Shown one piece after another: positions 32,133 through 40,676 of a stretch of DNA of 64,000 nucleotides. A model generated the notes under the pieces. That model did no database searches. It saw only the letters and a program-made list of their open reading frames with translations, and was not told the origin of the DNA. This stretch comes from a virus. The number at the start of each line of letters is the position of its first letter. Position 1 is the stretch's first letter. The stretch is taken from the IMG/VR virus record IMGVR_UViG_3300049215_000686, positions 93,132 to 157,131 of that record; one strand, given 5' to 3'. A program made the position numbers and the translations under genes.

Positions 32133-32659
32133 CAAAACAATTCCCCGATGCCAATTTCTACGGTATCGATTTCGATAAAATCGAAGAACGAAACATCCGC
32201 ACTCAAGCATACTTTCTGGAGCACGTGGGTCTCTATAAGGCCGATGCAATGCGAGTTATTTTGGGTCGGTATTTAAGAAAGCCCAAATATACTGCCGTCA
32301 AAACAAAGGTAGAAGGTTCTGTTTATATGGGAGTTCATGGTCCCGAAGGACTGGATGCCCATCTTGGGATTGACTGTTTTGATAATACAAAATCTAGAAA
32401 ACTTTTTCAAAATTCAGGACATGTTTTTCATGTTGGATTTTCCCCAGAATATTCAGCGGAAGGCATCTGGCACAATAAAGATTATGAAGTAGCAAACGAC
32501 GTTGATCCGACAAAAAATGACATTTGTTCAATGACCGATGCCGTTCCTTTTATCCATTTTGTGGTGAATTTAGCGGCGCTCAACATCGCCCGCTGGATTC
32601 AAACTAAAGAAAAACGAGACTTTTTAGTGACCGGCAAGCACAAGGTGAAATGGCTGTGA
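32075..32659 (+). CDS. E1/ThiF-like adenylating-fold protein
   Basis: N-terminal Rossmann segment IRLYGLGAIGSNLLVQLAKQ, then NFYGIDFDKIEERNIRTQAY with the Asp that binds ribose and the RN-type residues, and LGIDCFDNTKSRKLFQ. It is short (194 residues), with a possible reactive Cys in NDICSMTDAVPF. E1-like enzymes adenylate the C-terminus of ubiquitin-like proteins or sulfur carriers. Translationally coupled to the JAB gene, so the pair probably acts on one modifier. Confidence 0.75.
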   Translation: MDIRLYGLGAIGSNLLVQLAKQFPDANFYGIDFDKIEERNIRTQAYFLEHVGLYKADAMRVILGRYLRKPKYTAVKTKVEGSVYMGVHGPEGLDAHLGIDCFDNTKSRKLFQNSGHVFHVGFSPEYSAEGIWHNKDYEVANDVDPTKNDICSMTDAVPFIHFVVNLAALNIARWIQTKEKRDFLVTGKHKVKWL

Positions 32660-32916
32660 TGTCGAATGATTCCGCCCTGGAATCCGACCCTTTTATCAAA
32701 AGGCGATTCAAAGTAGGCGATAGGGTCGTACCTAAAGGTTGGACCCAGGTTATTTTTGAAATTAAGACTGTTCTGGAAGGATTGGCTATGCCTTACGAAC
32801 TCAAACCGCTCTTTACAGGAAAAACCGGAACCCTTCGTGCAAACGAAGAAGAAATGCGTCTTGCTACTTCCGAGGAAATTGCAGCAGCGATAGGAAGGCG
32901 GTTAATCTCCAGTTGA
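32659..32916 (+). CDS. hypothetical protein, 85 aa
   Basis: The ATG at 32659 overlaps the E1-like stop (TGATG). A beta-rich start (RRFKVGDRVVPKGWTQVIFE) resembles an SH3-like barrel; the rest is helical. Too large and different for a ubiquitin-like fold to be claimed, though it ends IGRRLISS without a Gly-Gly. Part of the JAB/E1 operon. Confidence 0.55.
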   Translation: MSNDSALESDPFIKRRFKVGDRVVPKGWTQVIFEIKTVLEGLAMPYELKPLFTGKTGTLRANEEEMRLATSEEIAAAIGRRLISS

Positions 32917-32971
32917 GCCAAATGCGCCTGAACCTCGGCTAGTTTCGGCTAATTTTTCTACCTCCCTGAAC

Positions 32972-34495
32972 TCATTTCTGGGTTAAAAAATACCCTTGTT
33001 CCCAAGTCTGCCATGGAAAATACTTTGGAAGTTTTCCAAGTTCCGAAGCCTGGATTTTTGAATATTGAGCATATTGTCTCAAAAGTGCTTGTTGCTGAAG
33101 CGTCTTTCTCACGGCTGGATCAGGACAAAATGCAGCATACTGCGTCACATAGAGTGGAGTGCTGTTCCCTCCTGGAGCGAGGAACATTGAAGTCTGAGGT
33201 GTCGAAGGCACAAGGTAATAAGGAACAATGAGGTTGTAATTGGCACCTTGGGGATCGTAGAACGGATAACCCACATAAGATAGCCATGCTTTATCAATGG
33301 TTAAACTCTGCTGAGCCAATGCAGGCTGATTTAAAACCCTTGCTGCGACATTCAGAGCATGAGTCAGCATCATGTCTTGGTAAAGGCCTACGCCGTTGAA
33401 ATGCTTAATGGTGTAAGAATTCGTATTATAGACCATCGGAGTCGTCGCACCAGGAGCGTAATAATTGGCGTTTTGCGGGAATAAAATCCTCAGATCTTGT
33501 CCGGCAGGAAGACCAGTGACACTCATTCCGTCACCCTGGTAAAAGTACATGGTGGTAAAGCCATTAACGACCTTTGCTCCCGAGAGCCCTGCCAAAAACT
33601 CTTGGATCTTAGGCATCACATCAGCCGCTCGGATACCGATTTTTTCCATATAATATGTAAGCCCCATCAGACAGCGGGCGGTGACGCGAGTCTCTGTAAA
33701 TGGGTTGCCTTTAATCTTTTGCTCAATGAAATCGATGATTCGATTAATTGCATCGAGTGTCGGCTGATCCTGATGGTCGACATACCAATCCACCAAGCCC
33801 ATGAGATAGACATGCTCGGGCTCGATTACATTGTTTCCGCCTGCTTGCCAGTTGGAATAGGTGTTCACCATGAAATTCCACCAACTTTGCGCTTGCTGCA
33901 TGAAGGGTGCGTATCCGGTTCGCTTATACAGACGGTAGTAATTTCGAAGATTGTCAGATTCGGTGCCCCAAAGCACGTTCGTTGTCGTTGGATCGACCGG
34001 TTGATACACGAATTTCGTATAACTATTACGAAGATCCGTAAGCGTTACATTGAACCCCAAAGAGTTGATCCAGGCCACTTCGTCCGTTTCGCTCATCCAA
34101 GAATTGCTCGCGGGATATGTGAGGGTTACCGGAATGGGTGATGAAGAAGGACTAGGTGAGGGAATGGGACTTGGGCTTATTGAGGGACTTGGCGAAGGAG
34201 AGGCCGAAGGCACCGGAGAAGGCATTACTGATGGCGAAGGAGACGGCTTAGGGCTAGGTGAAGGTGAAGGAGTGGCCGTAGGTGATGGACTTGGAGTCGG
34301 GCTTACGCTGGGCGAAGCAGAGGGGCTAGGAGAGGGTTTGGGTGATGGTATTGGAGAAGGTGTGGGTGACGGCGTAGGTGAAGGAGAAACACTCGGACAA
34401 GGCGAGGGCTTCGGTTTTGATGGTCCAAAAGTCTCTCCTGTATTGGGCGCACATGCGATCAGAATGGCTAAAAACGTTAAAACGTATTTTTTCAT
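32972..34495 (-). CDS. exported lipoprotein with Ser-Pro linker and helical-barrel domain
   Basis: Signal peptide MKKYVLTFLAILIAC with a lipobox LIAC, then about 97 residues of Pro-Ser-Thr repeats, then a 380-residue domain (SNSWMSETDEVAWINSLGF, DNLRNYYRLYKRTGYAPF, NNVIEPEHVYLMGLVDWYVD) with the paired-helix pattern of an (alpha/alpha) barrel glycoside hydrolase or lyase. It would be tethered to the outer membrane of the infected cell or to a particle. Transcribed against its neighbours. The enzyme activity is inferred from fold pattern only. Confidence 0.6.
   Translation of the reverse strand: MKKYVLTFLAILIACAPNTGETFGPSKPKPSPCPSVSPSPTPSPTPSPIPSPKPSPSPSASPSVSPTPSPSPTATPSPSPSPKPSPSPSVMPSPVPSASPSPSPSISPSPIPSPSPSSSPIPVTLTYPASNSWMSETDEVAWINSLGFNVTLTDLRNSYTKFVYQPVDPTTTNVLWGTESDNLRNYYRLYKRTGYAPFMQQAQSWWNFMVNTYSNWQAGGNNVIEPEHVYLMGLVDWYVDHQDQPTLDAINRIIDFIEQKIKGNPFTETRVTARCLMGLTYYMEKIGIRAADVMPKIQEFLAGLSGAKVVNGFTTMYFYQGDGMSVTGLPAGQDLRILFPQNANYYAPGATTPMVYNTNSYTIKHFNGVGLYQDMMLTHALNVAARVLNQPALAQQSLTIDKAWLSYVGYPFYDPQGANYNLIVPYYLVPSTPQTSMFLAPGGNSTPLYVTQYAAFCPDPAVRKTLQQQALLRQYAQYSKIQASELGKLPKYFPWQTWEQGYFLTQK
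34127..34417 (-). repeat. coding repeat of Ser/Pro/Thr dipeptides
   Basis: Low-complexity coding DNA in the lipoprotein gene, encoding about 97 residues of alternating Ser-Pro, Thr-Pro and Lys-Pro. It makes a long stiff linker. Such DNA is prone to slippage, so its length may vary between genomes. Confidence 0.85.
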
Positions 34496-34589
34496 AAATT
34501 TATCCTACGGTCATTGATTCTTTTCAGAGAAGATGTTCTCATTAAAATTATACAGTTTCGTATGATTGTCTTATGAGGGCGCTTTTTTC

Positions 34590-35351
34590 ATGAAGAAGAT
34601 TGCAGCGATTGGTGATGTCCACGCGTGTATTGAAGAATTCGAACAACTTTTAAAACGCCTCGAATGGCTTTCTTTGGATGCGGTGTATCATCTTGGGGAT
34701 TTAGTTGATCGTGGGCCGGACTCCGGCGCCGTTATCGCGATGTGTCGAGAAAAGGGCATCCGAGGAATTTTAGGCAATCACGAAGAAAGCATTCTCAAAC
34801 ACTACAAACGAGTGAGTGAGGGCGGAGAACCTCCGCAAAATGAGGATAAAAAAAGAACGCTTTCACAACTTACGCTCGAAGATATTTCTTATCTCAAAAA
34901 TCTCCCGCTTCTTGAGAGTTTTCCGGATCTCAACACAGTCTTAGTTCATGGTGGGGTTTGGCCGGGTCTTACCTTTGAGAAACAACCCAAGAACGTCGTC
35001 CGCGCTCAAATGATCAATTTTAAAAAGATCGGAGATACGCGTTGGTGGGGAAAAGACGCTCCGCTTCATAAGTCAGGAAGAACTGAAGATCAGAACCGAG
35101 AAGACGGATATGTCCGTTGGTACGAAATTTACGATCGGCCTGAACAGGTCTTTTACGGGCATTCTGTTTTTACTCAACCGTTTATTTATCAGCGAGAAGG
35201 TTTCGGAAAGACAATCGGGATTGATACAGGATCTTGTTTCGGCGGAGCCTTGACCGCAGCCATCATCGACGACGGCGAGCCCTGGTTCGTATCGGTTAAA
35301 GCGAAAAAGGTATGGTTTGAAAAAAGTTACAGAGTTCATCAAGAAGATTAA
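34590..35351 (+). CDS. PPP-family metallophosphatase
   Basis: From ATG 34590 (a TTG at 34566 is possible). Metal-site motifs are all present: GDVHACIEE, HLGDLVDRGPDSG, GILGNHEESI, VLVHGGVW and FYGHSVFTQP. It resembles ApaH/serine-threonine phosphatases of phages such as lambda, which act on phosphoproteins or dinucleoside polyphosphates. 253 residues. Confidence 0.9.
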   Translation: MKKIAAIGDVHACIEEFEQLLKRLEWLSLDAVYHLGDLVDRGPDSGAVIAMCREKGIRGILGNHEESILKHYKRVSEGGEPPQNEDKKRTLSQLTLEDISYLKNLPLLESFPDLNTVLVHGGVWPGLTFEKQPKNVVRAQMINFKKIGDTRWWGKDAPLHKSGRTEDQNREDGYVRWYEIYDRPEQVFYGHSVFTQPFIYQREGFGKTIGIDTGSCFGGALTAAIIDDGEPWFVSVKAKKVWFEKSYRVHQED

Positions 35352-35363
35352 AAAGGAGAAATT

Positions 35364-35413
35364 ATGGAAAAGAAAATTACAGTAAATCGGTTACTCGCGA
35401 TGGAAAAGAGCCT
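35364..35413 (+). pseudogene. start of a small phage gene, cut off
   Basis: ATG 35364 with AAGGAG encodes MEKKITVNRLLAMEKSLRER and then enters sequence that belongs in another frame to an ImmA-like gene. The frame runs on to a stop at 35526 but the later part is out-of-frame foreign sequence. The natural C-terminus is lost at the junction near 35411. Confidence 0.5.
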
Positions 35414-35415
35414 TC

Positions 35416-35616
35416 GTGAGAGGCTGGCGCGAAATCGAGGCAAACCATTTTGCCGCGTGTTTACTGATGCCAAAGAAAGAGTTGATGCACGAACTTATTT
35501 CTCTTTCACGCGAGGGAAGCATTAACGAAAACGCTATTGAAAACTTAGCTAAGCGATTTGACGTTTCGGTTCAAGCAATGTCGGTACGGTTGGCTGTTTT
35601 AGGAGTAAGTTTGTGA
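35416..35616 (+). pseudogene. ImmA/IrrE-type protein, C-terminal fragment
   Basis: The reading starts REIEANHFAACLLMPKKEL and ends LAKRFDVSVQAMSVRLAVLG, the typical end of ImmA/IrrE metalloproteases. The HExxH zinc site, which lies upstream in intact proteins, is missing. Its stop overlaps the methyltransferase start. In intact loci such proteins often control neighbouring restriction genes. Confidence 0.65.
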
Positions 35617-36881
35617 ACATCATTACAGAGCCAACAACAAGTAGCTTTTTCATGCCCCTGTCTAAATTGCCCTTGGACTGTGACTCTATATCTCAGGGGC
35701 ATCTCAATATTGAAGACAGGAAGCGAACTAACTTATTTCCTTGGAACGGACAGTTTTCGCCTCAGTTAATTGAAGTCCTAATGCAGGAATACGGAAAAAA
35801 AGGACACATGGTTCTCGACCCATTCATGGGAAGCGGAACTGTGCTTCACGAAGCTGGAAGGGCTGGGTTTGCTGCATTTGGATCGGAAATCAATCCTGCC
35901 GCGTTTAAATTTGCCAGAACATATAGTCTCATCAACGTGGCGCAAGCGCGGAGAAAGCGACTGCTTCAAGAGGTCGAAACCGCGCTCGAAGACTTTTTGG
36001 ATGATCTGCCTTTATTCGTAACAAGTAAGAAATCAGCTAAAGCCGAGTCTAGCTTGAGCGACCAGCTATTAGCTCGCTACACATCCTTTCCTAGTGGGCA
36101 GAGTAAGGATTTGTTTGAAAGTTTCTTGCTGCTTTTAGATTTCCGAACAAAACGAGTAGATTCGAGTCGTCTAAATTCCATTTGGGAACGGTTCAAGAGA
36201 ACTATCTTAGAACTCCCGAACACGGATGCCCCTATTAAAGCCGCTAACTGCGATGCGAGGGATTTGGACCTTGAGCGTAACCAGGTTGATCTGGTCGTTA
36301 CCTCGCCCCCTTACATAAACGTCTTCAATTATCATCAGCAACTTCGCCCATCCGTTGAGGCGATGGGCTGGAATCTTCTCGAAGTCGCACGCTCCGAAAT
36401 TGGTTCAAATCGTAAGCATCGTGGAAATCGTCTTCTGACGGTGACTCAATACATCCTCGACATGACTCAAGTGCTACGGGAAGTCTGCCGTGTTTGTAAG
36501 CCTGATGCTCGTATTATTTATGTGGTTGGGCGAGAGTCCAATGTAAGAAAGACAAAATTCTACAATGGAGAAATCGTTGCCAATTTAGCTACGTCGCTCG
36601 GACTCACTTTAGAGCGACGACAGGAGCGTGTTTTCAAAAACCGTTTCGGTGCAATGATCGTAGAAGACATCCTGCATTTTATAAAACCACCAAAGCAGAC
36701 TTCGGAATCATTGGAATTGCCCAGGAAAATAGCCAAACACGTCCTTGAAACTGCGAGGAAGTCTGCTCCCCAAGATTGTATCGCCGATTTCAATTCTGCA
36801 ATCGAACTCGTGGGACAGACCGAGCCTTCCCCTCTATACGTACCTACGAGCAAGCGGGTCTTTGCAGGAACAAACAAATGA
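35613..36881 (+). CDS. DNA methyltransferase (N4/N6, beta-type)
   Basis: The 422-residue enzyme begins at GTG 35613. Motif I is VLDPFMGSGTVLHEAGR followed by GFAAFGSEINPAA; the catalytic motif IV is VVTSPPYINVFNYHQQLR. Both are intact. It would methylate adenine N6 or cytosine N4 in a restriction-modification system. The downstream gene starts before its stop (ATGA overlap) and looks like the cognate restriction enzyme, but that gene is cut short, so this is an orphan methyltransferase here. Confidence 0.85.
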   Translation: MNIITEPTTSSFFMPLSKLPLDCDSISQGHLNIEDRKRTNLFPWNGQFSPQLIEVLMQEYGKKGHMVLDPFMGSGTVLHEAGRAGFAAFGSEINPAAFKFARTYSLINVAQARRKRLLQEVETALEDFLDDLPLFVTSKKSAKAESSLSDQLLARYTSFPSGQSKDLFESFLLLLDFRTKRVDSSRLNSIWERFKRTILELPNTDAPIKAANCDARDLDLERNQVDLVVTSPPYINVFNYHQQLRPSVEAMGWNLLEVARSEIGSNRKHRGNRLLTVTQYILDMTQVLREVCRVCKPDARIIYVVGRESNVRKTKFYNGEIVANLATSLGLTLERRQERVFKNRFGAMIVEDILHFIKPPKQTSESLELPRKIAKHVLETARKSAPQDCIADFNSAIELVGQTEPSPLYVPTSKRVFAGTNK

Positions 36882-37156
36882 GCACAAATCCTACTCCGCA
36901 CTTTGAAAAGTTAACCGCCGCACTTCAAAACGAAAAACTGCCTGCGCGAGACAAACCGCGAATCGAGGCTACTATTGAGCGTTATCATGCGTGGCTTAAA
37001 AAATTAGATGAAGCCTACAAAGAAGGAGACTCATCGAAAGTCCTTGCGAAGCTGGTAGCATTGCTGAATGAGTACAAGCTGCATGTTGATGTTGAACTGA
37101 TTTTTGATAGCGAAGATGACTTCTTGTACCGCCAAAAAGGACAATTCAAGCTAGAT
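36878..37156 (+). pseudogene. restriction endonuclease-like N-terminal fragment
   Basis: About 93 residues (TPHFEKLTAALQNEKLPARD, KPRIEATIERYHAWLKKLDE, LVALLNEYKLHVDVELIFDS) that I recall from Bpu10I-type restriction enzymes. The position after a methyltransferase fits. The frame passes without a stop into an unrelated phage protein at ATG 37157, so the catalytic domain is gone. Confidence 0.5.
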
Positions 37157-37456
37157 ATGGAACAAAACATTTTTCATCGTCAGGCCAATCTCGTTAAAGT
37201 CACTCGCTTACAAAAAGGACCAGGCGATATCGGGCCGCGAGAGCAATTTGTGGGCTATTTAGTGGACGAAGCCGGGCACAATATTGAAACCCCGGAAATC
37301 GGAACGCCCATTTATCTATCCGGCGATGAAACCGATCTTCCGTGGCTTTTTGCGAGCGACCCAATATTCAGGCTTGAAGTCTACCCGACGCACTGGGTCG
37401 CTCTTACAGAACAAGGAAACATTTATGAGATCACGAACGAACGAATCGTTCAGTGA
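37157..37456 (+). CDS. hypothetical phage protein, 99 aa
   Basis: Starts at ATG 37157; its own upstream region has been replaced by the foreign block, so its ribosome site is probably lost. The protein is beta-rich (NIFHRQANLVKVTRLQKGPG, EQFVGYLVDEAGHNIETPEI, HWVALTEQGNIYEITNERIV). Not recognised. Confidence 0.5.
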   Translation: MEQNIFHRQANLVKVTRLQKGPGDIGPREQFVGYLVDEAGHNIETPEIGTPIYLSGDETDLPWLFASDPIFRLEVYPTHWVALTEQGNIYEITNERIVQ

Positions 37457-37809
37457 AGAATGAATTCAGGTGGACACGACTGAAGGCCGTAAATGACATT
37501 TCCAATCTGATTAAGTTGCCAATCAACATCCAGTGTCCCAATACTGCCGCGAACGTGAGAGTTTCTCTTTACGACGAGTTGAACTCTTTCTCCCTTAATA
37601 TCGCCAAAGATCGAGCCCATATCGCGCTTGAAATGAACTTCTTCTAAGCCGATATAGCCATCGACTGAAGCCTTATTAATTTCCAAATAAACAGGCCCCC
37701 GAGCCGCGCAATACGGCAAAATATGGACATTACTGATATCGGCCTGAGCAATACCTAAAAACAAAGAAATACCAAAAATACTGACTGCAAATTTATTGAG
37801 AGATCGCAT
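37450..37809 (-). CDS. secreted protein, 119 aa
   Basis: The ATG at 37809 has GGAGGAGA upstream. N-terminal signal peptide MRSLNKFAVSIFGISLFLGI with a cleavage-like AQADI. The mature part is beta-rich (VHILPYCAARGPVYLEI, VQLVVKRNSHVRGSIG). Function unknown; periplasmic. Confidence 0.65.
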   Translation of the reverse strand: MRSLNKFAVSIFGISLFLGIAQADISNVHILPYCAARGPVYLEINKASVDGYIGLEEVHFKRDMGSIFGDIKGERVQLVVKRNSHVRGSIGTLDVDWQLNQIGNVIYGLQSCPPEFILH

Positions 37810-38083
37810 GATTCTCCTCCTGAGGTTTAATCGTTTCCGAGGCTTGGTATTCAAGCCCCGGCGCTTCGGTAAAACTAATGCGACGTTCAATGTCGCTCCG
37901 AAGGACTCGGGGATCATGGTAAAAATAAAGGCCCGGTGCCGCCTCAATCGTGATGACTTCACCAGGATTCACGCGTTCTCGGATGGCGAGTTTCATTCGC
38001 GCGGACAATAAATCAAGTTGTTCCGGGCTGAATTCAAAAAAGCGCCCTACGATCACGTCGTTTTTTTCATTTGCTTTTCGCAT
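37793..38083 (-). CDS. hypothetical protein, 96 aa
   Basis: Overlaps the secreted-protein gene by 17 bases. It has a basic start (MRKANEKNDVIVGRFF), a helical stretch (SPEQLDLLSARMKLAIRERV) and a strand (GEVITIEAAPGLYFYHD). Not recognised. Confidence 0.6.
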   Translation of the reverse strand: MRKANEKNDVIVGRFFEFSPEQLDLLSARMKLAIRERVNPGEVITIEAAPGLYFYHDPRVLRSDIERRISFTEAPGLEYQASETIKPQEENHAISQ

Positions 38084-38167
38084 GATCCCCTCGTGTAAAA
38101 TACCAAAACAAAAATATTGGCTGTGAGGGGATTATAGCGGACGGCTTTCCAAAGTGTCAATTCGTTT

Positions 38168-38392
38168 TCAGGAGGCTTGTTCAAAAACGTCAACGCCCAA
38201 GTTTTTCTCGATCTTTGAGACAAGTTTTGAAACTACTTTTTTGATCAAAACTTGCGACAAAGGATCAAGATTTTCTGGGGATTGCTCGATGACTTCCATC
38301 AATAAACAGAGCCCTTGGAAATACTTCCGATCCTGGTCCGAGTTTAAGAGGTGAATCGCAGTTTCAATCTTTTTTTCAACACCATTTTTCAT
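38168..38392 (-). CDS. hypothetical helical protein, 74 aa
   Basis: All-helical and charged (KIETAIHLLNSDQDRKYFQG, LIKKVVSKLVSKIEKNLGV). Not recognised. It diverges from the helicase gene. Confidence 0.5.
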   Translation of the reverse strand: MKNGVEKKIETAIHLLNSDQDRKYFQGLCLLMEVIEQSPENLDPLSQVLIKKVVSKLVSKIEKNLGVDVFEQAS

Positions 38393-38437
38393 ACCTCAAT
38401 AATAACGCTGCGGGTAAAATGGCGCAATGTGTCTATT

Positions 38438-39988
38438 ATGACGCAGAGCGTATGTATTTTAAGAAGGATGAAGATCAATGTTTTCCCGAGTTATTTCCTT
38501 CTTGATGCCTCAAAAGAACTCCTGGATCAAATCCACAACAAGTTTTCCTATCGTGATAAAGCCGTTGAATATAAACTAAATAAGTTAACTAGATCCCTAG
38601 AGTGGCGACAGAGAAATGGTCTTTATTTTCCGGGCTATGAGGAGTGGAAAGAAGAAAAACTGATCGAAATCAAGGAACTTCAAGGCAAACTCGATGTCTT
38701 TTGCTGCGAATTCGAGGGTGAATCTCTCAAAATCCCAATTGGGATTTTGGATGCTGTAAAAGAGGATATTCGGAGCCAGGATTTTCTTTTGACCGATCAC
38801 CGAGAGTTCTCGCTCCCTAGAAGGCATCTTACAGGTTTTTGTCCGCCCTTAAGAGCGCCTCAAATTGAAGCCATAAAAATCGCTCTTCAAAAACCGATTG
38901 GAACCATTGAGATGGCTACCGGTACCGGCAAAACCCTTGTAGGTTCCGAAATCATCCGTCATTACGGAGTAAAATCCATCTTTCTCGTTCCTTCTCGTGC
39001 GATTCTGAATCAAACAGTGAATCGATTCAGGGCCGCTTTCGGCAGTCGGCATATCGGCAAGGTCGGGGACGGGAAAAAGAAACACTCCCACGTCACCGTT
39101 GCCACTTATCAATCTGTTTATGCCGGAGATAAAGAAGACTTTTTAGATTATGATTTGGTGATCTGTGATGAGGCGCATCATGTTCCCGCTGAAACCTATT
39201 ACGAAGTCGTCGAGAATCGCTTAAAGAACGCGGTTTACCGTTACGGGCTCTCTGCTGATATCGAACGGATTGATGGTGGGACTATTTTGGTGGAAGCCGC
39301 GACAGGTCCGATCGTTTATTCTTATCCGGCTCCTCAAGCCATTCGAGACGGTTTTCTCGCAAAACCTACATTCGTTATTTATGAAATTACAAGAACCCAA
39401 GGGTCTTATATTAAATGGATAACGAACAACAAGGATGAGCGTGTAGCCGACGGCTTAGTGGTGTCTGAGGCCTTTACCGAGGATGATTCCCACCTTGCTT
39501 ATAAAAATTGGATTTTAGGCAATGATCTTTTAACTCAAACCGTTTCTGATATCGCGGCTGGGTTTAAAAATAATGGGATGAGTGTTCTTATTCTGGTTGA
39601 CGAAAAAGAGCACGGCGATAAACTTATGGGACATTTAAAGTCTCATGGGGCGCGGTTCGCGATTGGTGGGGGGAAAGATAATGAAAAACTCCAATTCGAT
39701 TTCAATCAACGCGAACTAAAGATTCTGATCGCTACCTCAGTTTTAGGCGAAGGCGCGGATACCGTTCCCGTGGATGTTCTGATCAATTTGATGGGCGGAA
39801 CTAAAGTAAAACAAGCCAATGGAAGGGCTTTAAGAAATGATCCTGACGAAAACGGTATTCCTAGAAAACCCCAATGTATCATTATCGATTTTGATGTGCC
39901 GGTAAGCCCGGTCCTTCACCGCCATTCCAAACTAAGGGAGCAAGTCCACCAAAGTTGCGGACCCGTTTATCGAAGGACATTAATCTAA
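38438..39988 (+). CDS. SF2 DEAD/DEAH-box helicase
   Basis: Walker A in IEMATGTGKTLVGSEII, Walker B as VICDEAHHVP, the motif III region YGLSADIER, and motif VI in KQANGRALRNDPD. Motif arrangement is UvsW/RAD25-like. About 516 residues from ATG 38438; an ATG at 38468 is possible. UvsW-type helicases unwind R-loops and branched DNA in phage replication. The N-terminal 130 residues are less conserved. Confidence 0.9.
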   Translation: MTQSVCILRRMKINVFPSYFLLDASKELLDQIHNKFSYRDKAVEYKLNKLTRSLEWRQRNGLYFPGYEEWKEEKLIEIKELQGKLDVFCCEFEGESLKIPIGILDAVKEDIRSQDFLLTDHREFSLPRRHLTGFCPPLRAPQIEAIKIALQKPIGTIEMATGTGKTLVGSEIIRHYGVKSIFLVPSRAILNQTVNRFRAAFGSRHIGKVGDGKKKHSHVTVATYQSVYAGDKEDFLDYDLVICDEAHHVPAETYYEVVENRLKNAVYRYGLSADIERIDGGTILVEAATGPIVYSYPAPQAIRDGFLAKPTFVIYEITRTQGSYIKWITNNKDERVADGLVVSEAFTEDDSHLAYKNWILGNDLLTQTVSDIAAGFKNNGMSVLILVDEKEHGDKLMGHLKSHGARFAIGGGKDNEKLQFDFNQRELKILIATSVLGEGADTVPVDVLINLMGGTKVKQANGRALRNDPDENGIPRKPQCIIIDFDVPVSPVLHRHSKLREQVHQSCGPVYRRTLI

Positions 39989-40005
39989 AAAGAAAGGGAT
40001 TTTAT

Positions 40006-40455
40006 ATGATGAAATATTTGAAAAATCTTTGGAGCCGCTGGGAAGACATTAAAAAGAACGATCCAGTAAAAACAAGATTGATTTATGTTTTGTTCTGGGC
40101 AGCAATCGTTCTGGTTCCCTTTTTATCGATTTGGACTTTCGTCGGGTTCTCTAAGGCCCTGGCTCTTGCTGTTGGAATAATCGTTGGGGGGCTCTCTATC
40201 GCTCTTATTTTGGCGATTGGCAATGCGACGTTGGGATGGGTCGCTCATTACATTTTGACCGGCCAAATGGACTGGTTTGATTTTAACAATACCGTCTTGG
40301 AAGAACTGGAATGGTATTCAAAGAAAAAGACAAAACAAAAAATCTCTCGATCTCCTTTGGTAGTTAATCAAGTGGCTACCGGCAACAATAATGTCCAAGT
40401 AGGAGGAAGTATTAAGTTGGAAGAAGGCCCAGAATGGCTAAGAAAAAAGGACTAA
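40006..40455 (+). CDS. membrane protein, 149 aa
   Basis: The ATG at 40006 has AAAGGG upstream. Two transmembrane helices: LIYVLFWAAIVLVPFLSIWT and ALALAVGIIVGGLSIALILA, flanked by charged ends. The C-terminus is soluble (VVNQVATGNNNVQVGGSIKL). Function unknown. Overlaps the next gene by 22 bases. Confidence 0.6.
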   Translation: MMKYLKNLWSRWEDIKKNDPVKTRLIYVLFWAAIVLVPFLSIWTFVGFSKALALAVGIIVGGLSIALILAIGNATLGWVAHYILTGQMDWFDFNNTVLEELEWYSKKKTKQKISRSPLVVNQVATGNNNVQVGGSIKLEEGPEWLRKKD

Positions 40456-40676
40456 TTCATCCAGGGATTATGATTGATACTCTTTCAGGTTTGGCTGTTG
40501 TCGATGCGAAAGTGATTTCACTTCTTCAGAAAATCACCGGAATCAAAGAAGCCGAAACAGCCCTTCATCAATTTTCTGATGAATGCTTCGAACAACATCT
40601 TGATCCTTACTCAATCATCAACCTTTTGTATTATTGCCTAGAGGCTACGCAAAAAAGGAAAAGGAAATCCAAATGA
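40434..40676 (+). CDS. hypothetical protein, 80 aa
   Basis: Small helical protein with a Lys-rich start and end (MAKKKGLIHPG, TQKRKRKSK). Coupled at both ends: it overlaps the membrane gene and its stop overlaps the TerC start (ATGA). Function unknown. Confidence 0.55.
   Translation: MAKKKGLIHPGIMIDTLSGLAVVDAKVISLLQKITGIKEAETALHQFSDECFEQHLDPYSIINLLYYCLEATQKRKRKSK

Larger units (their letters stand above)
35411..37156. other. inserted bacterial DNA block 2 (about 1.7 kb)
   Basis: Left edge: only the C-terminus of an ImmA/IrrE-type gene. Middle: a complete DNA methyltransferase. Right edge: the N-terminus of a restriction-enzyme-like gene that runs in frame into a phage gene starting at ATG 37157. 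As in block 1, genes are cut at both ends and no transposase or terminal repeat is seen. It may be captured host DNA or an assembly chimera. Confidence 0.55.

Noticed and set aside
34050-34517. Gly/Glu repeat protein on the plus strand
   Set aside because: It is the antisense of the Ser-Pro linker of the lipoprotein gene, whose signal peptide and domain are convincing.
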